A DNA stretch of 64,000 nt from Clostridiaceae bacterium (GTDB lineage Bacteria > Bacillota > Clostridia > Saccharofermentanales > DTU023): positions 1 to 64,000 of the forward strand of contig DUOO01000020.1 in NCBI GenBank assembly GCA_012838795.1, read 5' to 3'. Under the pieces are notes generated by a model. It saw nothing but the letters and a program-made list of their open reading frames with translations, had not been told where the DNA came from and searched no databases. The position numbers and the translations under genes are program-made. Below are positions 62,866 through 64,000 of this stretch, in pieces. Each line of letters starts with the position of its first letter. Positions within the stretch are counted from its first letter, which is position 1.

Positions 62866-63609
62866 TTAATCTTTTTTCTTGTATTTTTCCCTGATTTGCA
62901 GAGCCAGTTCCGGATTATTCGTCATGAACCCATCCACCTGATTAAGTAAACAGGTTTCAATTTCCTCTTCATTATCTACTGTCCAAATATTAACTTTCAC
63001 ATTTTTTTCATGAGCGGTTTTCACAAAATCCTTTCGGGTTAAATTATCATAATGTGGATTCATTGTATGAATGCCAAGTTGTAAGATATAATCACATGGA
63101 TTTATTAATATTTCTTCAAAAGGTAAAGATAACTCTGCAACAGTACCTATTTCTTTCATTTTTAAGATAGAGTAATGATTCAAAGATGAAAAAAGTATTT
63201 TCTCTTCCAATCCTTGATATTTCCTGATCAAATCAATGACAATTTGTTCGATTTCCGGATAATGATATTTAGAATTTTTAAATTCTACATTTAGAATAAT
63301 TTCTTTATCTTTGATCAAATCAATTACTTCTGTTAATAACGGAATATGCGTTGGCTCTAATTCAGGACGAAATGCTGCCGCATTTAATTTCCGGATTTCC
63401 TGATAATTCATATCTTTTATTAATGCATTCATACCAGTTACTCTTTTCAGATTTTCATCATGAGTAACTACAATCTGTCCATCCTTGGATTTATGGATAT
63501 CTATTTCCAAAATATCCACTTTTAAATCAACGGCTGCCTGAAAAGCAGGCATAGTATTTTCAGCAAAATGATAAGAATCTCCTCGGTGTGCAAATATTTT
63601 TGTTTTCAT
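62866..63609 (-). CDS. Glycerophosphodiester phosphodiesterase
   Basis: Cuts glycerophosphodiesters to glycerol-3-phosphate and an alcohol. The 247-aa product has the GDPD motifs FAHRGDSYHFAENTMPAFQ (catalytic His), LEIDIHKSKDG (metal ligands) and VVTHDENLKRVTG (second catalytic His), with NIWTVDNEEEI near the end. No signal peptide, so cytoplasmic. It lies 155 bp before the ABC operon on the same strand, which suggests that the importer supplies its substrate. AGAGG precedes the ATG. Confidence 0.94.
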   Translation of the reverse strand: MKTKIFAHRGDSYHFAENTMPAFQAAVDLKVDILEIDIHKSKDGQIVVTHDENLKRVTGMNALIKDMNYQEIRKLNAAAFRPELEPTHIPLLTEVIDLIKDKEIILNVEFKNSKYHYPEIEQIVIDLIRKYQGLEEKILFSSLNHYSILKMKEIGTVAELSLPFEEILINPCDYILQLGIHTMNPHYDNLTRKDFVKTAHEKNVKVNIWTVDNEEEIETCLLNQVDGFMTNNPELALQIREKYKKKD

Positions 63610-63616
63610 AAAACCT

Positions 63617-63655
63617 CTTTTGAGAGAAAAAATATTATCTTATTATTTTTTCTCA
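63617..63655. repeat. AT-rich inverted repeat before the GDPD gene
   Basis: TTTGAGAGAAAAAAT and ATTTTTTCTCAAA can pair with a two-base bulge. It overlaps the GDPD leader. On the minus strand it could fold just ahead of the ribosome site; function unknown. Confidence 0.4.
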
Positions 63656-63739
63656 AAATAACCTCCTTCTTCAAGATATAAAAAAAAACGTTGCGATACA
63701 AGATAATTCAAATTTCTGCATGAATATGAATTATTAAAT

Positions 63740-63755
63740 AGTGATAATAATCACT
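63740..63755. promoter_or_regulatory. Possible FNR/CRP-type operator before pflB
   Basis: AGTGATAATAATCACT is a perfect palindrome except for its centre and contains GTGA-N6-TCAC and TGAT-N4-ATCA, the cores of CRP and FNR sites. It lies 95 bp before pflB, a gene often under anaerobic control. A wider inverted repeat, ATAATTCA/TGAATTAT, lies at 63703-63734. Confidence 0.5.
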
Positions 63756-63849
63756 GCATCAACTAAATATTTGTATAAAATAATGATATAAGAAACATAA
63801 TAACAATATGATTTTGCAGATAATGATTTATTCAATAGAAAGGAATATT

Positions 63850-64000
63850 ATGAGCAACAATTTTACAGAAGAAAGAAAAAAAGCATGGCAGGGTTTTAAA
63901 CCGGGTAATTGGTCTGAAACAATCGATACCAGAGATTTCATCCAACAAAATTATGAACCGTATACCGGAACCGATTCTTTTTTGGCAGAGCCTACTGAAA
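63850..64000 (+). CDS. pflB: Pyruvate formate-lyase, N-terminal part (runs off the window)
   Basis: Pyruvate formate-lyase splits pyruvate to acetyl-CoA and formate in anaerobes. The 50 codons seen read AWQGFKPGNWSETIDTRDF and then NYEPYTGTDSFLAEPTE, the conserved PFL N-terminus. AAAGGA stands 6 bases before the ATG. The glycyl-radical site and the activating enzyme lie outside the window. Confidence 0.93.
   Translation, partial: MSNNFTEERKKAWQGFKPGNWSETIDTRDFIQQNYEPYTGTDSFLAEPTE

Overview
The window looks like chromosomal DNA of a low-GC Gram-positive anaerobe of the class Clostridia (Bacillota); I cannot name the genus. The reasons are AT-rich sequence with strong AGGAGG ribosome binding sites, the rpmH-rnpA-yidD-yidC-jag-mnmE-mnmG-rsmG gene order, a lone MetH reactivation protein beside a MetH that lacks that domain, single-chain clostridial-type PurL, a ykkC-class riboswitch before purC, and the start of a pyruvate formate-lyase gene. 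Nearly all housekeeping genes lie on the minus strand.

Layout: 0.2-2.5 kb holds a Thr/Pro-rich membrane protein of unknown function. 2.8-8.5 kb holds pepF, an iron-type alcohol dehydrogenase and gyrA. 8.5-9.3 kb has no gene but contains the terminator of the next operon. 9.3-16.2 kb is the rpmH-to-rsmG operon with a perfectly spaced promoter; rsmG appears to carry a +1 frameshift near its start. 16.3-19.3 kb holds a small basic protein, tatD and metG. 19.4-25.7 kb is a kinase-like gene, a folB-folK fusion and a complete polyamine set (speD, arginine decarboxylase, speE, speB). 26-31.3 kb holds a HAD phosphatase, clpX, clpP, tig with a His-rich tail, and metA. A tRNA-Arg(ACG) follows.

31.7-37.4 kb is the main accessory island, on the plus strand. 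It has two tandem lipoproteins with an RsgI-like domain and Asp/Ser/Thr-rich tails, each behind a leader resembling a sigma-I promoter, then a VTC-type polyphosphate-polymerase domain protein, a DUF4956 membrane protein and a CotH-type kinase. A decayed copy of the VTC gene start lies between the two lipoproteins, and a third degenerate leader lies upstream, so the locus has been through tandem duplication and deletion. 37.5-43.7 kb has an AEC transporter, a SagB-like oxidoreductase, a DNA glycosylase, a beta-lactamase-fold protein and a leucine-rich-repeat surface protein with an MPKTG anchor.

43.8-48.9 kb encodes B12- and folate-dependent methionine synthesis. 49-58.5 kb is a purine operon (purC-L-E-F-M-N-D) behind a promoter and a probable PRPP riboswitch. 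Its most striking feature is that both glutamine-using enzymes, PurF and PurL, have lost the catalytic residues of their glutaminase domains while their synthetase/transferase halves look intact. This suggests that this organism feeds free ammonia into purine synthesis. 58.7-63.6 kb is an ABC importer operon with an internal terminator, next to a glycerophosphodiester phosphodiesterase; pflB starts at 63850 and runs off the window.
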